Positions 43,715 through 53,066 of a stretch of DNA of 64,000 bases are shown piece after piece. The notes below the pieces were generated by a model that was not told the origin of the DNA, ran no database searches, and was given only the letters and a program-made list of their open reading frames with translations. This DNA comes from Flavisolibacter longurius (GTDB taxonomy: Bacteria > Bacteroidota > Bacteroidia > Chitinophagales > Chitinophagaceae): contig JACJGO010000005.1 of the NCBI GenBank assembly GCA_014163555.1, forward strand, positions 62,001 through 126,000, written 5' to 3'. The position numbers and the translations under genes are program-made. How positions within the stretch are numbered: position 1 is the first letter of the stretch; each line of letters starts with the position of its first letter.

Positions 43715-44065
43715 ATGAACACGGAAACCCTGCGAACGATTTGCCTCGAACTTCCGGCCGTAACGGAAGATATCAAATGGGAAAAAGACTTGGTTTTTTC
43801 CATTGGCGGAAAAATGTTTTGCGTTACTTCATTTGATGAACCTTTTAAAGCTTCTTTTAAAGTTCCCGATGCGGATTTCGAGGACCTGAGTTCACGGGAA
43901 GGCTTTATTCCGGCGCCGTATATGGCCAGGGCCAAATGGGTAATGGTGTCGAATGATGCGGCACTTTCAAAACAGGAATGGACCTCTTATATCAAACAAA
44001 GCCATGAACTGGTTAGCAAAGGACTTACACGGAAACTTCGCAAGGAGCTGGGGCTGCCAGAATAG
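43715..44065 (+). CDS. MmcQ/YjbR family protein
   Basis: A 116-residue protein of the YjbR/MmcQ double-wing fold. It matches through LRTICLELPAVTEDIKWEKDLVFSI, GKMFCVT, ASFKVP, FIPAPYMARAKWVMV and the C-terminal helix SHELVSKGLTRKLRK. The family is considered DNA-binding from its fold and the basic face; the biological role is unknown. It lies between infC and a lipoprotein gene, 69 bases ahead of the latter. Confidence 0.9.
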   Translation: MNTETLRTICLELPAVTEDIKWEKDLVFSIGGKMFCVTSFDEPFKASFKVPDADFEDLSSREGFIPAPYMARAKWVMVSNDAALSKQEWTSYIKQSHELVSKGLTRKLRKELGLPE

Positions 44066-44134
44066 CTTTCTTTGTTTTCCACGAGCATAGAATTTCACTT
44101 CGTATTAACTATCGAAAAGGCCCATCTTTACAGG

Positions 44135-44710
44135 ATGAAAAAGCTTTTCATTTTATTCATTACAGCAAGCGTTTTGTTTACCTACAGTTGTACGTCCGGC
44201 ACCAATTCAAAAGCTGAAACCAGCGAAGAAAAAACGGTAGCCGGGCAAACCATCGACACCAATAGTGAGATGCCTGGAAAAAACGACACGTTGGCCCATA
44301 AAAAAGTGGAAACAAAGACAGTAAAACCGGAAAGCACCGAAAGCAAAGCAACCGCTGAAATGTGCGCCTGCATCAATTCTTCCTTAAAAGGTATGAGTCC
44401 AAAGATTCAACAGATCTTCATCCGTGCCGGCAACAGCGATCGTCCGCTGCAGGTATTGCAAAATGAAATTGTCACTATCTCCGACAGGGAACAAATGGAA
44501 TTGTTCGAACAGTTACAGCGTTTTAGCTCAGAACCGCAACTGCAAAAATGCTCCGATGACATCCGCAAGAAATATGGACTGGATGATAACGACAAAGCGG
44601 CGCAGGAGCGGTTTCTTCAGGCGGCCCGTGCCAACAAAGACTGCGAACTGGTATATGCGCTTATTAAGATCGGAATGCAGCAACAAACCGGAGCAGGTGC
44701 CGGCAATTAA
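44135..44710 (+). CDS. Uncharacterised lipoprotein
   Basis: A 191-residue protein from the ATG at 44135 with a type II signal peptide (MKKLFILFITASVLFTYSC). A long charged, probably disordered stretch (Thr/Glu/Lys, about residues 20-75) precedes a helical domain with four Cys (CACIN..., CSDD, CELV). The helical part ends in a Gln/Gly-rich tail. It probably forms a disulphide-bonded periplasmic helical bundle. No family is recognised. The frame beginning at 44072 is rejected because it precedes the signal peptide. Confidence 0.75.
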   Translation: MKKLFILFITASVLFTYSCTSGTNSKAETSEEKTVAGQTIDTNSEMPGKNDTLAHKKVETKTVKPESTESKATAEMCACINSSLKGMSPKIQQIFIRAGNSDRPLQVLQNEIVTISDREQMELFEQLQRFSSEPQLQKCSDDIRKKYGLDDNDKAAQERFLQAARANKDCELVYALIKIGMQQQTGAGAGN

Positions 44711-44781
44711 AGCGTTCTTTTCTTGTTTTGGTAACATTGTTAAAGGCCTGCATACGTTCCCTAAATCTGCGGCCATTCACC

Positions 44782-44789
44782 TACCTTTG
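44782..44789 (+). promoter_or_regulatory. -7 box TACCTTTG for lepA
   Basis: TACCTTTG fits TAnnTTTG and ends 27 bases before the lepA ATG. Confidence 0.5.
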
Positions 44790-44816
44790 CGCATTCGTAA
44801 TTGTTGAACCAGTCGC

Positions 44817-46604
44817 ATGAAAAATATCCGGAATTTTTGCATCATTGCCCACATTGATCACGGGAAAAGTACCCTCGCCGATCGCCTCCTGCAAACCACC
44901 AATACCATCTCCGACAGGGAAATGATGGACCAGGTGTTGGATGATATGGACCTGGAACGGGAAAAAGGCATTACTATCAAGAGCCATGCAATCCAGATCA
45001 ACTACCCGTTCAAAAACGAAGTTTATACACTCAACCTAATTGATACACCGGGACACGTTGACTTTAGCTATGAAGTGAGCCGTGCCCTGGCTGCCTGCGA
45101 AGGTGCCCTTTTACTGGTTGATGCCACACAGGGAATACAGGCACAAACCATTTCCAATCTTTACCTCGCCATTGAAAATGATCTCGAGATCATTCCCGTC
45201 ATCAACAAGATAGATATGGATGGCGCTATGATTGAAGAAGTAAAGGACCAGATTGTTGACCTTATTGGTTGCAAGCGGGAAGAAATCTTATTGGCCAGCG
45301 GACGTTCCGGAATTGGTATTGAAGAAATTCTGGAAGCCATTATTACCCGTATTCCGGCGCCTAAAGGCGATCCCGAAGCACCGCTACAGGCATTAATATT
45401 TGACTCGGTGTTTAACAGCTTCCGTGGAATTATTGTTTACTACCGGATTTTGAATGGCTCCATCAAAAAAGGACAGAAAGTAAAATTCGTTTCTACCAAC
45501 CAGGAATACGAAGCTGATGAAGTGGGCATTTTGAAACTGGGACTACAACCGGTTAATGAAGTAAAAACCGGCGATGTAGGGTATATCATTACAGGGATTA
45601 AAAACGCCAAGGAAGTTAAAGTGGGTGATACCATTACTGACGCAGTGAACCCAACCAAGGAAATTGTGAAAGGCTTCCAGGAAGTAAAGCCCATGGTGTT
45701 TGCGGGCATCTTCCCGGTAAATACCGATGAATTTGAGGAACTGCGTGATTGCATGGACAAGCTGCAGTTGAACGATGCGTCCCTGACCTTTGAACTGGAA
45801 ACATCACAGGCACTGGGCTTTGGTTTCCGTTGCGGGTTCCTGGGACTGCTGCATATGGAAATTATCCAGGAGCGGCTTGAAAGGGAATTCAACCAAACGG
45901 TGATCACTACGGTTCCGAACGTAAGCTTTATTGCTTATACAACGAAAGGTGAGAAGGTGATCGTTAACAACCCGACCGAGTTTCCCGATCCTGTAAAAAC
46001 CGACCGGATTGAGGAACCATTCATCAAAGCACAAATCATTACCAAACCTGATTATATCGGCAATATCATGACGCTTTGCTTGGGCAAACGTGGTATTCTC
46101 ATTAATCAAAGCTATCTCACAACTTCCCGCGTTGAGTTGATATTTGAAATGCCATTAACCGAGATTGTCTTTGACTTCTACGATAAATTAAAATCGCAAA
46201 CTAGAGGTTACGCTTCATTTGATTACAACCCCATTGGGTACCGCGAAGCAGACATCGTGAAGATGGACATCCTGCTGAACAATGACAAAGTGGATGCTTT
46301 AAGTGCTTTAATCCATCGGGGCCGTGCCCAGGATTTTGGCCGCAAGCTTTGCGAGAAATTAAAAGAACTTCTGCCCCGCCAACAATTCCAGATTGCCATC
46401 CAGGCTGCTATTGGTGCCAAGATTGTGGCCCGAGAAAACATCTCTGCTATGCGGAAAGATGTTACAGCCAAGTGTTACGGCGGTGATATCAGCCGGAAAC
46501 GCAAGCTCCTGGAAAAACAAAAAGAAGGGAAAAAGCGGATGCGCCAGATCGGTAACGTAGAAGTGCCGCAGGAAGCATTCCTGGCTGTGTTGAAACTGGA
46601 TTAA
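44817..46604 (+). CDS. lepA: Elongation factor 4 (LepA)
   Basis: A 595-residue translational GTPase that back-translocates stalled ribosomes. G1 is [16 protein letters not shown]2 is [13 protein letters not shown]3 is [15 protein letters not shown], and G4 is the NKID in [11 protein letters not shown]. The elongation-factor domains II and III follow ([25 protein letters not shown]). The LepA-specific C-terminal domain carries [41 protein letters not shown](E)KQ. The length is the family norm. It is probably a single transcript, from the -7 box at 44782 to the terminator at 46632. Confidence 0.98.
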   Translation: MKNIRNFCIIAHIDHGKSTLADRLLQTTNTISDREMMDQVLDDMDLEREKGITIKSHAIQINYPFKNEVYTLNLIDTPGHVDFSYEVSRALAACEGALLLVDATQGIQAQTISNLYLAIENDLEIIPVINKIDMDGAMIEEVKDQIVDLIGCKREEILLASGRSGIGIEEILEAIITRIPAPKGDPEAPLQALIFDSVFNSFRGIIVYYRILNGSIKKGQKVKFVSTNQEYEADEVGILKLGLQPVNEVKTGDVGYIITGIKNAKEVKVGDTITDAVNPTKEIVKGFQEVKPMVFAGIFPVNTDEFEELRDCMDKLQLNDASLTFELETSQALGFGFRCGFLGLLHMEIIQERLEREFNQTVITTVPNVSFIAYTTKGEKVIVNNPTEFPDPVKTDRIEEPFIKAQIITKPDYIGNIMTLCLGKRGILINQSYLTTSRVELIFEMPLTEIVFDFYDKLKSQTRGYASFDYNPIGYREADIVKMDILLNNDKVDALSALIHRGRAQDFGRKLCEKLKELLPRQQFQIAIQAAIGAKIVARENISAMRKDVTAKCYGGDISRKRKLLEKQKEGKKRMRQIGNVEVPQEAFLAVLKLD

Positions 46605-46631
46605 ATCGCTCTATGGATTATAAATAAGAGG

Positions 46632-46668
46632 GAAACGCAATCATTTATTTGATTGCGTTTTCTTTTTG
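46632..46668 (+). terminator. Intrinsic terminator of lepA
   Basis: GAAACGCAATC and GATTGCGTTTTC form an 11-bp stem over ATTTATTT, followed by TTTTTG. It lies 28 bases after the lepA stop. Confidence 0.85.
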
Positions 46669-46741
46669 TATAGGCTTCCGTAGATAAGGAAAGATGCCTT
46701 AAAGAGTGTACAACTGACCACAGAATCCTTTGCCTACAAAT

Positions 46742-46773
46742 AAAAAACTGGCTGTGTTTTCACAGCCGGCTTT
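46742..46773 (-). terminator. Intrinsic terminator of the 344-residue exported protein gene
   Basis: Arms CTGGCTGTG and CACAGCCGG (with one G-U pair) lie around a TTTT-type loop. The minus-strand transcript ends in TTTTTTA. It is 22 bases past the stop at 46795. Confidence 0.8.
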
Positions 46774-46794
46774 AGTACAATATTGTCGGAAAGC

Positions 46795-47829
46795 TTATGC
46801 TTTCTTAATTGGCTTTTTCGGCTTGTTGTTTACTGGCTTGGAAGGTGCCGGAACCTGTGGCGCTTTTTCACCCATATTCTTGCGGCTTTGCTCCGACAGC
46901 TTAAACTCATCCGATTTGCCTTCCATATCTTTTAATGCATCCGGAATGGGAGCTTCACCATCTTTTAATTTAAAGTCAAAAACCTTGTTGATATGCTGCC
47001 AGCGGCCATCCACCCACTGAAAGCCTTCATAGTCGCCATCCGGCACAAAGGTCCAGGGATATTCCGGCTCGTCCGTTTCCGAGATCAGGTGATCGACAAG
47101 GATCATCTGAAGGTCTTTGTCATAGTTCAGCGTTGTTGAGGCTTCTTTTTTATACTCGATCGCATAGCGATTCATAGGGTTGCGACGAACCGAATCTTTT
47201 TCAAACGTAAAAAAGCGCTGGGAACCAAAAACAGGTTGGTTACGATTGTCGAATGTCAGTACATCGATCCATTTTTTATTGGTGCGATAACTGTTACCAT
47301 CAAACCCAAAAAGCGTATAGTATTTTTTCCCGTTATGTTCGTTCTGAATGATGTTATAATACACAGCCCCGATCCATGTATTGCGATTCCGCATGGAGTC
47401 CATCGGGTCGTCGGCAAACTCGGAATAGTCGCGAAGCGGAACCAGGTTCAGGGAGCCATCCGCCGTTTGAAACTGAATGGCGCCGCGTTGCCGGGTAACG
47501 GCATAACTGTCTTGGAAATCGAGCTGCCAGGTAAAAATGCGAAACGTGCTGTCGGGGGCGTACAATTTTGAAACACCCTGCAATGAATCAAACGGATAAA
47601 GAAATGAGTTTTTAACCTGTAATGTCCGGATCAGCGTTTTAATAAAAAGACTGTCCTTCCGCATCCGCTCTTCGGTGGCTTCGGCCGTCAAAAATGTTTT
47701 TGCCAGCACTTTCAGTGAGTCTTCTTTTTTCTGCAGGGTCTTTTTATCGGCAGCACTGATGGTGCTTTGCGCGGAGAGAGCCTGAAAGGTTAAGGTTGCC
47801 AAAACCAGGAAAACTACATTTTTCAACAT
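46795..47829 (-). CDS. Uncharacterised exported protein
   Basis: A 344-residue protein with a signal peptide (MLKNVVFLVLATLTFQALSAQ) followed by a helical charged region (about 25-75). A beta-rich core is aromatic and rich in Asn/Asp (FTWQLDFQD, NTWIGAVYYNII, YYTLFGFDGNSYRTNKKWID, FVPDGDYEGFQWVDGRWQHI). The C-terminus is a Pro/Lys tail ending PKKPIKKA. It looks like a stand-alone envelope protein of a Bacteroidota-specific family. No function is assigned. Confidence 0.8.
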   Translation of the reverse strand: MLKNVVFLVLATLTFQALSAQSTISAADKKTLQKKEDSLKVLAKTFLTAEATEERMRKDSLFIKTLIRTLQVKNSFLYPFDSLQGVSKLYAPDSTFRIFTWQLDFQDSYAVTRQRGAIQFQTADGSLNLVPLRDYSEFADDPMDSMRNRNTWIGAVYYNIIQNEHNGKKYYTLFGFDGNSYRTNKKWIDVLTFDNRNQPVFGSQRFFTFEKDSVRRNPMNRYAIEYKKEASTTLNYDKDLQMILVDHLISETDEPEYPWTFVPDGDYEGFQWVDGRWQHINKVFDFKLKDGEAPIPDALKDMEGKSDEFKLSEQSRKNMGEKAPQVPAPSKPVNNKPKKPIKKA

Positions 47830-47950
47830 TGCGGATATAGGTTATACCTGCTAAGAACGGCTAAAACGGTCAAAAATTTTGCTAAGGCCTTGTTGAAATT
47901 AGGGGCTGGCGGCAAGGGTAAACCAATTGTATGTATGATTTACAACCGCA

Positions 47951-49252
47951 TTAACGAGGGGAAAGCCCTGCTGCAAATTCCGCCAGATTGCCAAATCGCA
48001 TGTCGATGTCAGGGTGGGGAAATGGTTGCTCCGGGTTTGTTGTTGCCAAAAAGATGGTGTACATACCTGCCGCCCGCCCAAAACGCATATCGCTTGGTTT
48101 GTTTCCCACCATGATACTTTTTTGGAAATCAATTTCCGGAAATTCCCGTTTTGCCTGCACGGCCATGCCGGGATTTGGCTTGCGGTTGAAACTGCTATTC
48201 TCCACATCGGTACAGAAATAAATCTGGTCCAGGTGACCACCGACTGCAGCAATTTCCCGTTTCATTTCCAGGTGAATACTGTCCAGGTCTTCTCCACGCA
48301 TCAGGCCTTTGCCAACACCCCGCTGGTTGGTAACAAGGAGGATACGCCCAAACACATCGCTTAGTTTTTTAAATGATTGAAGAACGCCTTTGCTGAAGAT
48401 GAAATGTTCCCAATTCAACACATATTCTCCCACCGTTTCATCATTGATCACCCCATCCCGGTCAATAAAAAGTGTCCAGGATTTATCAATTTTCGATAAA
48501 TCAAGAAGAGGGGCGGCCAATTCTGTTTGTGCTTTTGCATAATCTTCCGGTACGCCGATATCGATAAAATAACCTTCCTGCACCATGCCATAGATAGAAT
48601 CCTCTTTTAGGTATATTTCCAGGTAAGCTTCTTCAAACGAAAAAGCGGCAGGAAAGGAGTGGGCAAAAAAGCGGGTTTTATCCAGAATATAAATCCCGCC
48701 GTTGATCAACCCGGAAGATTGGTTGTCTTTTTCAGCAAACGCCGTCACACGACCATTTTTATCTATGGTAACATTTCCAAAGCGGGAAACATTTTCTGTA
48801 GGCTTTAACGCTAACGTGCATGTTGCGTTTTTTGATAAATGCGACAGGAACAGATCTGCAATATTCACTTTAAAAAGCGTATCGCCATTAATGATAAGAA
48901 CATGCCTGTTTTTTGTTTTTTGTAGCGCCAGGCGAATGGCACCACCTGTACCCAGAGGTTCATGTTCAACTGCTACCGAATAGGAAAGTGTCGGATACGA
49001 TTCTTTTAAAAATTTTTCAACCAGGTCGAATTTATAACCTAAAGCAAATACAAACCGTGTTACACCCTGCATGCGCAAGGAATCGATCACATACGAAAGA
49101 AATGGTTTACCGGCTACCGTAGCCAACACTTTCGGCAGTTCCGGAACGGCTTCCTGGAGCCGGCTGCCAAGTCCACCAGCAAGAACAATGGCTTCATAAT
49201 CTGCTTCACTTTTAATTAATTGCTCAGGGCTTTGGGGTTCGACTGCATGCAT
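47951..49252 (-). CDS. Fused D-glycero-alpha-D-manno-heptose 1-phosphate guanylyltransferase / heptose 1,7-bisphosphate phosphatase
   Basis: A 433-residue two-domain protein. Residues about 18-245 form a nucleotidyltransferase (AIVLAGGLGSRLQEAVPELPK, GTGGAIRLAL, IINGDTLF, NGGIYIL, FIDIGVPEDY) of the HddC type. Residues about 257-433 form a HAD-III phosphatase of the GmhB type with Asp264/Asp266 in IDRDGVIN, VTNQRGVGKG and RKPNPGM. The motif MVGDKxxD reads MVGNKPSDM, with Asn384 where the metal Asp usually stands, and the Zn-finger loop of E. coli GmhB is missing. Together with GmhA and HddA it would complete GDP-heptose synthesis. It is the last gene of the minus-strand glycan run. Confidence 0.9.
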   Translation of the reverse strand: MHAVEPQSPEQLIKSEADYEAIVLAGGLGSRLQEAVPELPKVLATVAGKPFLSYVIDSLRMQGVTRFVFALGYKFDLVEKFLKESYPTLSYSVAVEHEPLGTGGAIRLALQKTKNRHVLIINGDTLFKVNIADLFLSHLSKNATCTLALKPTENVSRFGNVTIDKNGRVTAFAEKDNQSSGLINGGIYILDKTRFFAHSFPAAFSFEEAYLEIYLKEDSIYGMVQEGYFIDIGVPEDYAKAQTELAAPLLDLSKIDKSWTLFIDRDGVINDETVGEYVLNWEHFIFSKGVLQSFKKLSDVFGRILLVTNQRGVGKGLMRGEDLDSIHLEMKREIAAVGGHLDQIYFCTDVENSSFNRKPNPGMAVQAKREFPEIDFQKSIMVGNKPSDMRFGRAAGMYTIFLATTNPEQPFPHPDIDMRFGNLAEFAAGLSPR

Positions 49253-49352
49253 ACTGGCGGTTCTTGCAATTTTGTTTTCTTTATGAGAAAGTAAAAATTT
49301 AAAGCCGATTTGATCTTTTTTGAATGCGAAAAGCTTCCAACGAAAATTGTAA

Positions 49353-49955
49353 TTATAAGCTTTCTACTGACGCAGTTTCGCCGCTGGAAAAAAGATTTTC
49401 TTCCACCATCTGACAAATAATGTGTCCGATCAGAATATGACTTTCCTGGATGCGGGGTGTATCCGAAGAAGGAACATTCACCAGGTAATCACTGAGGCCT
49501 TTTAAGACGCCGCCGGTGATACCGGTGAACCCTACCGTTCGTACACCCATTGCCCTGGCACTTTCGAATGCTTTTACAATGTTGGCGGAATTGCCCGAAG
49601 TGGTCAATCCAACTAAAACATCACCCGGCTGACAAATGCCTTCCACCAGGCGTGAATAAACAACGTCGTAGCTGTAATCATTGGCCACTGCCGTTAGATA
49701 CGATGTGTTGCAATGAAGAGCCTCTGCAGGCAGTGCTTTGCGGTTAAGATAAAACCGACCGGTGAATTCGGCAGCAAGGTGTTGTGCATCCGCAGCACTG
49801 CCACCATTTCCGCAAAAATATAGCCGGCGTCCTTCTTGTAATGCTGCTGTTACTATATCTGTAACAGCAGCTATTGTTGAAAGCAATTCTTCGTCCCGAA
49901 GAATTTGTTGTTTGGTATGAATGGATGCCGCAATTTTTTCTTTAATCTTTTCCAT
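49353..49955 (-). CDS. gmhA: Sedoheptulose 7-phosphate isomerase (phosphoheptose isomerase)
   Basis: A 200-residue SIS-domain protein converting sedoheptulose 7-phosphate to D-glycero-D-manno-heptose 7-phosphate. It has FCGNGGSAADAQHLAAEF(T)GRF, LTTSGNSANIVKAFE, GFTG and the ESHILIGHIICQMVEE helix, with the active-site Glu/His of GmhA. Its length is close to E. coli GmhA (192). hddA lies 5 bases upstream in the run, and the fused HddC-GmhB gene begins about 100 bases downstream. Confidence 0.95.
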   Translation of the reverse strand: MEKIKEKIAASIHTKQQILRDEELLSTIAAVTDIVTAALQEGRRLYFCGNGGSAADAQHLAAEFTGRFYLNRKALPAEALHCNTSYLTAVANDYSYDVVYSRLVEGICQPGDVLVGLTTSGNSANIVKAFESARAMGVRTVGFTGITGGVLKGLSDYLVNVPSSDTPRIQESHILIGHIICQMVEENLFSSGETASVESL

Positions 49956-49960
49956 ACGTT

Positions 49961-50983
49961 TTACATTCGCCAGGTTGTTAATCCTCTGTCAACAAATTGG
50001 TAAGGCCTGTGATGGCCGCCAAATTTCCGTAAACTTTCCATAACACTGTACTTTGTTGTACCCGGACAATAAAACAGCATAAAGCCACCGCCGCCAGCGC
50101 CGGAAATCTTCCCACCGGTAGCGCCGGCTTTTTTGGCAGTAGCATATACTTCATCCAGGAAAGGATTGGTGATGCCCTTCGCCATTTTTTGCTTCTGCAT
50201 AAATCCCCAGTCCAGTATCTCACCCAGTGCATCCAATTCTTCTTTTAAAAGGGCTTGCTTCATCATTTGCGCCTGTTGTTTGAGCTGGTGCATGGCTTCC
50301 ACTGGCTCTTTTTCCTGCTTCTGAACATTGTTTGCCTGCTCCCGGATGATTGCCTCCGATTGCCGGTGAGTTTCCGTGTAATAAAGCAAAATCTTGCTTT
50401 CCAATTCCAGCAGAGCTTCCATTCGAAGGCGAAGCGGATTTACAATCACTTTATCATCTGCATAAAACTCCATAAAATTCACCCCGCCAAATGTAGCTGC
50501 GTACTGGTCCTGCCGGCCACCAACCCATTGCAGGTACCTGCGTTCGACATGAAAAGCATATTGCGCAAGATCGTATTCACCCAGGGGCAACTGCAGCATT
50601 TCTGCAAAGGCACCCAAAATGGCCACTACCAGGGTAGAAGAAGTGCCCAGGCCGGAACCGGCCGGGGCATCCACATAGGTGGTTAACCGAAAACCTGTTG
50701 TAATCGACCCATAGTCTTTTTGAATGCAGTTGCAAACGCCTTTCAACAGATCCAGGTGACCATTAAGTGAAAGTTCTTTTTGAAGTTCAAATTCGGCAGC
50801 TTCGTTGCGATCATGCGCCACCAAACTAATTTTTGGTTCCGCCAAAACTTCAAGGGATGCGTGGGCATAAAGCGAAATAGTTGCATTCACAATAGCGCCC
50901 CCATACCAATCACAAAAAGGACTGACATCGGTGCCGCCACCGGCCAGGCCTATCCGTAGTGGTGCTTTGCTTCGGTAGATCAT
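49961..50983 (-). CDS. hddA: D-glycero-alpha-D-manno-heptose 7-phosphate kinase
   Basis: A 340-residue GHMP kinase phosphorylating C1 of heptose 7-phosphate, as in the GDP-heptose (HddA) branch. Motif 1 is PLRIGLAGGGTDVSPFC, the ATP loop is APAGSGLGTSSTLVVAIL, and motif 3 is GATGGKISGAGGGGFMLFY. WVGGRQDQYAATFGGVNFMEF is typical of HddA. Its stop is 5 bases from gmhA and its start overlaps the GT4 gene by 4 bases, so translation is coupled along the cluster. Confidence 0.94.
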   Translation of the reverse strand: MIYRSKAPLRIGLAGGGTDVSPFCDWYGGAIVNATISLYAHASLEVLAEPKISLVAHDRNEAAEFELQKELSLNGHLDLLKGVCNCIQKDYGSITTGFRLTTYVDAPAGSGLGTSSTLVVAILGAFAEMLQLPLGEYDLAQYAFHVERRYLQWVGGRQDQYAATFGGVNFMEFYADDKVIVNPLRLRMEALLELESKILLYYTETHRQSEAIIREQANNVQKQEKEPVEAMHQLKQQAQMMKQALLKEELDALGEILDWGFMQKQKMAKGITNPFLDEVYATAKKAGATGGKISGAGGGGFMLFYCPGTTKYSVMESLRKFGGHHRPYQFVDRGLTTWRM

Positions 50984-52122
50984 GGGTGTTTACTCAGTGA
51001 TGCCTTTAGTTCAATTATAGCGTTCAGCAAATTATTCCACGAAAGCTTTTGTTTTTCTATCCGGAGGGAGGGGAGAAAATAATCCGGTCCCAGCGCAAAA
51101 AACTGTAGGATGGCTTCTGAAATTGCCTGCGCAGTGGGCTCTGCTACCAAGCCTGCTTTTTGATGCGGAACCAGGGAAGGTAACCCACCAACATTGGTCA
51201 CAATCATGGGCTTTTCAAAATGATAGGCAAGGGGTGTCACACCACTTTGTGTGGCGTTGCGGTAAGGTTGTACCACACCATCAGCAGCCGAGAGGTAAAG
51301 CTTTACATCCTGGTCCCGAATAAAACCGGTTCGTAAAAAAACAGATGATGCCAGATCATGATCACGTATTATTTGTTGGTAGGGCTTTTCGTCTTCATAA
51401 AATTCACCGGCAACCAATAACCGAATATTTTCCTTTTGAATGCGTTCATCGGCCATAGCCAGCAGCAGCAGATCCAAACCTTTGTAGTGCCGGATAAATC
51501 CAAAAAATAGCAGAATCTTTTCATGTACCGGTAAGCCCAGTTTTTCGCGGGCTTCGGATTTGGAAAGTGGTTCGCCAAAATTGTCGTACAATGGATGCGG
51601 AACAAGTTGTGCAGGCTTTTTGGATTCAAACGTTCTAAGGTCTTGCAACACTTTTTCACTCATCGTAATAAAAGCATCGCATTGCGCTAAAAAATAACGG
51701 GTGAAGGGCTTGTCGCCAGGCCGCTTTTCGTGTGGAATCACATTGTCCGCAAGACAAATAACTTTTGTATGACCATTCTTTTTTATCTGGCGGATAATGG
51801 TTCCTAAAGCTGGACCCATCAGCGGAATCCAGAACCGGACAACAACCAAATCCGGTCTTTCTTTTTGCAGCTTTTTTCCAACCTGGAGCCAGTTTGCCGG
51901 ATTGACCGAATTGATTAAGCTTCGAATGGGTATGCCTTCCGGTGCGGGTTCGTCGGTGAACTGCGATTTCCCAGGGAATAAAAAAGAAGGATACTGCAGG
52001 GAGAAAGAGACGATAGAACAGTCATGCCCCTCATTAATAAACTCTTTTGCCAGCCGGTGATTAAAGGTGGTGATGCCACCGCCTCGTAACGGATGCGCCG
52101 AACCGATGATCACCACTTTCAT
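50980..52122 (-). CDS. Glycosyltransferase family 4
   Basis: A 380-residue GT-B enzyme. The N-terminal domain opens with a glycine-rich loop (IIGSAHPLRGGGITTFNHRLA). The C-terminal domain holds ILLFFGFIRHYKGLDLLLLAM, VVQPYRNATQSGVTPLAY(H)FEKP and VTNVGGLPSLV, the nucleotide-sugar site of GT4 enzymes. The EX7E motif is altered, which is common. The donor may be GDP-heptose given the adjacent synthesis genes, but this is inference. It overlaps hddA by 4 bases and the GT2 gene by 1 base, so it lies in the core of the glycan operon. Confidence 0.88.
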   Translation of the reverse strand: MKVVIIGSAHPLRGGGITTFNHRLAKEFINEGHDCSIVSFSLQYPSFLFPGKSQFTDEPAPEGIPIRSLINSVNPANWLQVGKKLQKERPDLVVVRFWIPLMGPALGTIIRQIKKNGHTKVICLADNVIPHEKRPGDKPFTRYFLAQCDAFITMSEKVLQDLRTFESKKPAQLVPHPLYDNFGEPLSKSEAREKLGLPVHEKILLFFGFIRHYKGLDLLLLAMADERIQKENIRLLVAGEFYEDEKPYQQIIRDHDLASSVFLRTGFIRDQDVKLYLSAADGVVQPYRNATQSGVTPLAYHFEKPMIVTNVGGLPSLVPHQKAGLVAEPTAQAISEAILQFFALGPDYFLPSLRIEKQKLSWNNLLNAIIELKASLSKHP

Positions 52123-53066
52123 TACAAGCCGATTTTATCTTCAATGAGATAAGCGTTTCTTCCCGGTGCATTGCGGGTAACCAGTTCCGAAATAAAACCG
52201 GCCAGGAATAATTGCATACCAATGATGACCGCCGCCAGAGCGAAAAAAAAGGAAGGTCGATTGGTTACCCAAAACTCCGAGGAAACAATTTTCATGATGA
52301 CAAGATAGATGCTCATGCCAATTCCAAGGAGAAAGAACAATGTACCCCAAAGACCAAAAAAGTGCATGGGGCGCTTTGAAAATTTGCCCACAAAAAAGAT
52401 GGACAAAAGATCCAGAAACCCATTCACAAATCGGTCCCAGCCAAACTTGGTGACACCGTATTTCCGCTTGCGGTGCTCTACTATTTTTTCACCAATTTTT
52501 CGAAAGCCGGCCCATTTGGCCAGCACAGGAATATAGCGGTGCATCTCGCCATACACTTCAATACTTTTCACCACTTTTTTCCGGTACGCTTTCAGGCCAC
52601 AATTAAAATCGTGCAGGTGAATTTTAGAAACTTTGCGGGTGACCGCATTAAAAAGCTTTGAAGGAATATTTTTCGTCAGCGTATTATCATACCGAACTTT
52701 TTTCCATCCACTCACCAGGTCATAACCTTCCTGGGCGATCATGTAAAAAAGTTGGGGGATCTCATCGGGACTGTCCTGCAGATCGGCATCCATGGTAATT
52801 ACCACATCACCGTTGGCCGCTTTAAAACCTTCATTGAGGGCAGCAGATTTGCCATAATTGCGTTGGAATTTAATTCCCTTGATGTTTTCGTTTTGACGGC
52901 TCAGGCTTTCAATCACTTCCCACGAATTGTCGGTGCTGCCGTCATCTACAAGGATCACTTCATAGGTGTATTGCTGCTCCAGGCAAACACGTTTGATCCA
53001 ATCGCACAGCTCTGGTAGCGACTCTTCTTCATTCAAAAGGGGAACAACAATAGAAAGGTTCATCAA
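52122..53066 (-). CDS. Glycosyltransferase family 2, GtrB/DPM1-like with two membrane helices
   Basis: A 314-residue GT-A enzyme. It has SIVVPLLNEEESLPELCDWI, VDDGSTDNSWEVI, QRNYGKSAALNEGF, DADLQDSPDEIPQL and the HRKRKYGVTKFGWDRFV segment. Two C-terminal membrane spans follow (about residues 235-260 and 270-292). The family transfers a sugar from a nucleotide donor to undecaprenyl/dolichyl phosphate on the inner membrane. In this cluster it may supply a lipid-linked sugar to a glycan pathway. It overlaps the genes on both sides. Confidence 0.9.
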   Translation of the reverse strand: MMNLSIVVPLLNEEESLPELCDWIKRVCLEQQYTYEVILVDDGSTDNSWEVIESLSRQNENIKGIKFQRNYGKSAALNEGFKAANGDVVITMDADLQDSPDEIPQLFYMIAQEGYDLVSGWKKVRYDNTLTKNIPSKLFNAVTRKVSKIHLHDFNCGLKAYRKKVVKSIEVYGEMHRYIPVLAKWAGFRKIGEKIVEHRKRKYGVTKFGWDRFVNGFLDLLSIFFVGKFSKRPMHFFGLWGTLFFLLGIGMSIYLVIMKIVSSEFWVTNRPSFFFALAAVIIGMQLFLAGFISELVTRNAPGRNAYLIEDKIGL

